Origin: Burkholderia pyrrocinia
GTDB taxonomy: Bacteria > Pseudomonadota > Gammaproteobacteria > Burkholderiales > Burkholderiaceae
DNA: 64,000 nt
Reading direction: 5' to 3'
NCBI RefSeq assembly: GCF_018417535.1
Contig: NZ_CP070979.1
Span: 186,001-250,000 of the forward strand
Part shown: positions 63,036-64,000 of the stretch, one piece after another
Numbering within the stretch: position 1 is the stretch's first letter
Layout of the letters: every line of letters starts with the position of its first letter
Notes under the pieces: generated by a model
What the model saw: the letters and a program-made list of their open reading frames with translations, nothing else
What the model was told of the DNA's origin: nothing
Databases searched by the model: none
Made by a program: the position numbers and the translations under genes

Positions 63036-63656
63036 ATGAACATGAAAGGCCTTTTGGGCGGACGCGGCGACGGCGCGCCGCAGACGCCGCGCGATGCCGC
63101 AGACGCCGCAGACGCCGCAGCCGAAGCAACGACACCGGCCGCTGTCGCGCCGCACACCGCGGCGCCGAAGGCCGGCGCGCGCGCGTGGCCGGTCAACCGG
63201 CTGCGCAGGCTCACCGATGCGCTGAAGGCACCGGACCAGATCGCGGGTGCGGCCGGGCCCGGCGGCTCGGCGCTGCAGACCGTGCAGGCGATCAACGCGG
63301 AAGCCGCGTCCTATGCGACGACGCAGATCGCCGTCGGCCCGAACATGATGATCACGCAGGCGGGCGGCCTGGTCGCGCAGGCGGCGGCCAACTACTTCGA
63401 GGCGTCGACGTCGCTGGCGATCGCGGGCAAGAGCGTGCTGATGAAGGATCTGGCGCAGAAGACCATCGACGAGAACGTGCCCGGGATGGCGATGGATGCG
63501 ATGGGCCTGCTGTTGACGGACCTGTTCGTCGCGACCGCGGCGATCGTCGCGGGTGCCGCGGAGGCGATCGAAGGGGAGGCCGCGAGCATCGCGCTCGACA
63601 AGATCGACGAGAGCTTGCAGAAGTATCAGGCGCTGCTGGACAAGAAGGGCGCGTAG
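63036..63656 (+). CDS. Reb-locus accessory protein, unrecognised family
   Basis: The 206-residue protein has an Ala/Thr/Pro-rich N-terminal 50 residues with a DAADAADAA repeat, a basic patch (WPVNRLRRLTDALK) and a C-terminal half with a repeat-like helical part resembling RebB in style (ALQTVQAINAEAASYATTQIAV, then AQAAANYFEASTSLAI) and hydrophobic stretches (MAMDAMGLLLTDLFVATAAIVAGAAEAI). I recognise no named family. It follows RebB copy 4 by 29 bases and is almost surely cotranscribed. Confidence 0.65.
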   Translation: MNMKGLLGGRGDGAPQTPRDAADAADAAAEATTPAAVAPHTAAPKAGARAWPVNRLRRLTDALKAPDQIAGAAGPGGSALQTVQAINAEAASYATTQIAVGPNMMITQAGGLVAQAAANYFEASTSLAIAGKSVLMKDLAQKTIDENVPGMAMDAMGLLLTDLFVATAAIVAGAAEAIEGEAASIALDKIDESLQKYQALLDKKGA

Positions 63657-64000
63657 CGCGCGCCGGTGGCGCCGCGGCGCATCGCCGCTTCAGGTCCGGT
63701 GGCGGCGGACGTCCTTGAGGCAGCAAGACGAAGGCGTGCCGGCGGCGCACGACGATGCAGCCGCCGGCAGGGCGGACGACGTCGATGACGGCTCGGAGCG
63801 AAACGACCTGCATTGAATCGATGCACGCGCAATCGTTCGTACGGCGGCGGTGAGTGCGTCGACGACGAACGTCGCGGGCAATCATGCCCGTGAACGCAGG
63901 TCGTTTGACTTCCGCACGCGCAGCGACCAAGAATCAATCGACACGACCCGCCGGGCTATCAGGCCCGATGCGGGATGTGAGCGGCGGGACCGACGCACGT
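63657..64000. other. Non-coding end of window
   Basis: No gene-like frame with support is seen in the last 344 bases. Composition is host-like until about 63890. A small inverted repeat (CGGGCA...TGCCCG near 63877-63891) could be a weak terminator for the reb operon but lacks a T run. Confidence 0.3.

Overview
High-GC DNA with dense overlapping operons, GC-rich third codon positions and many Burkholderia-type families points to a Burkholderia chromosome, probably of the cepacia complex. The genus call is inference from gene content and codon use. No rRNA, tRNA, CRISPR array or intact insertion sequence was seen.

Layout. 1-8.75 kb (minus strand): a possible single transcription unit of a branched-chain/polar amino-acid-type ABC transporter (binding protein, livH, livM, livG, livF), a DHA2-type MFS exporter, then dTDP-L-rhamnose synthesis genes rmlA, rmlC, rmlD and rmlB (rmlB cut by the window edge). 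9.06-12.24 kb (plus): a divergent RidA / D-amino-acid dehydrogenase / Asp-Glu racemase-like / GntR set, likely the catabolic partner of that transporter. 12.36-17.5 kb: a GT2 rhamnosyltransferase-like gene and a five-gene non-phosphorylating L-rhamnose pathway. 17.6-28.7 kb: envelope proteins of unknown role, an AraC regulator, a possible PD-(D/E)XK protein, a hydratase and a universal stress protein. 29-32.3 kb: a tyrosine recombinase, a TfoX-N protein and a secreted unknown. 32.4-36.4 kb: an FAD amino-acid oxidase with an orphan binding protein, divergent from a MocR regulator. 36.4-40.8 kb: a HipB-like XRE/DUF4132 pair, divergent from a second MocR regulator with a possible upstream small ORF. 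41-45.9 kb: an A/T-richer, probably acquired block (HEAT-like protein, LysR, two SDRs, F420-type reductase) abutting a decayed MFS gene end. 46.1-50.5 kb: molybdenum-cofactor genes moaD, moaE, moaA, moeA, fdhD. 50.9-53.3 kb: cyanide-insensitive-type bd oxidase cydAB. 53.4-58.5 kb: bestrophin, SMI1/KNR4, VOC and SnoaL proteins, trpS and tiny ORFs.

58.6-63.7 kb is the most unusual part: a reb (R-body) locus with four RebB-family genes, two unrecognised accessory proteins, a Crp/Fnr regulator and a divergent ECF-like sigma factor around an A/T-rich control region. R bodies are large coiled protein ribbons, known from Caedibacter killer symbionts and found genomically in many free-living Proteobacteria. 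Other points worth testing are alternative hairpins in the trpS leader, the XRE/DUF4132 pair with an adjacent palindrome, and the candidate operators in front of both MocR genes.
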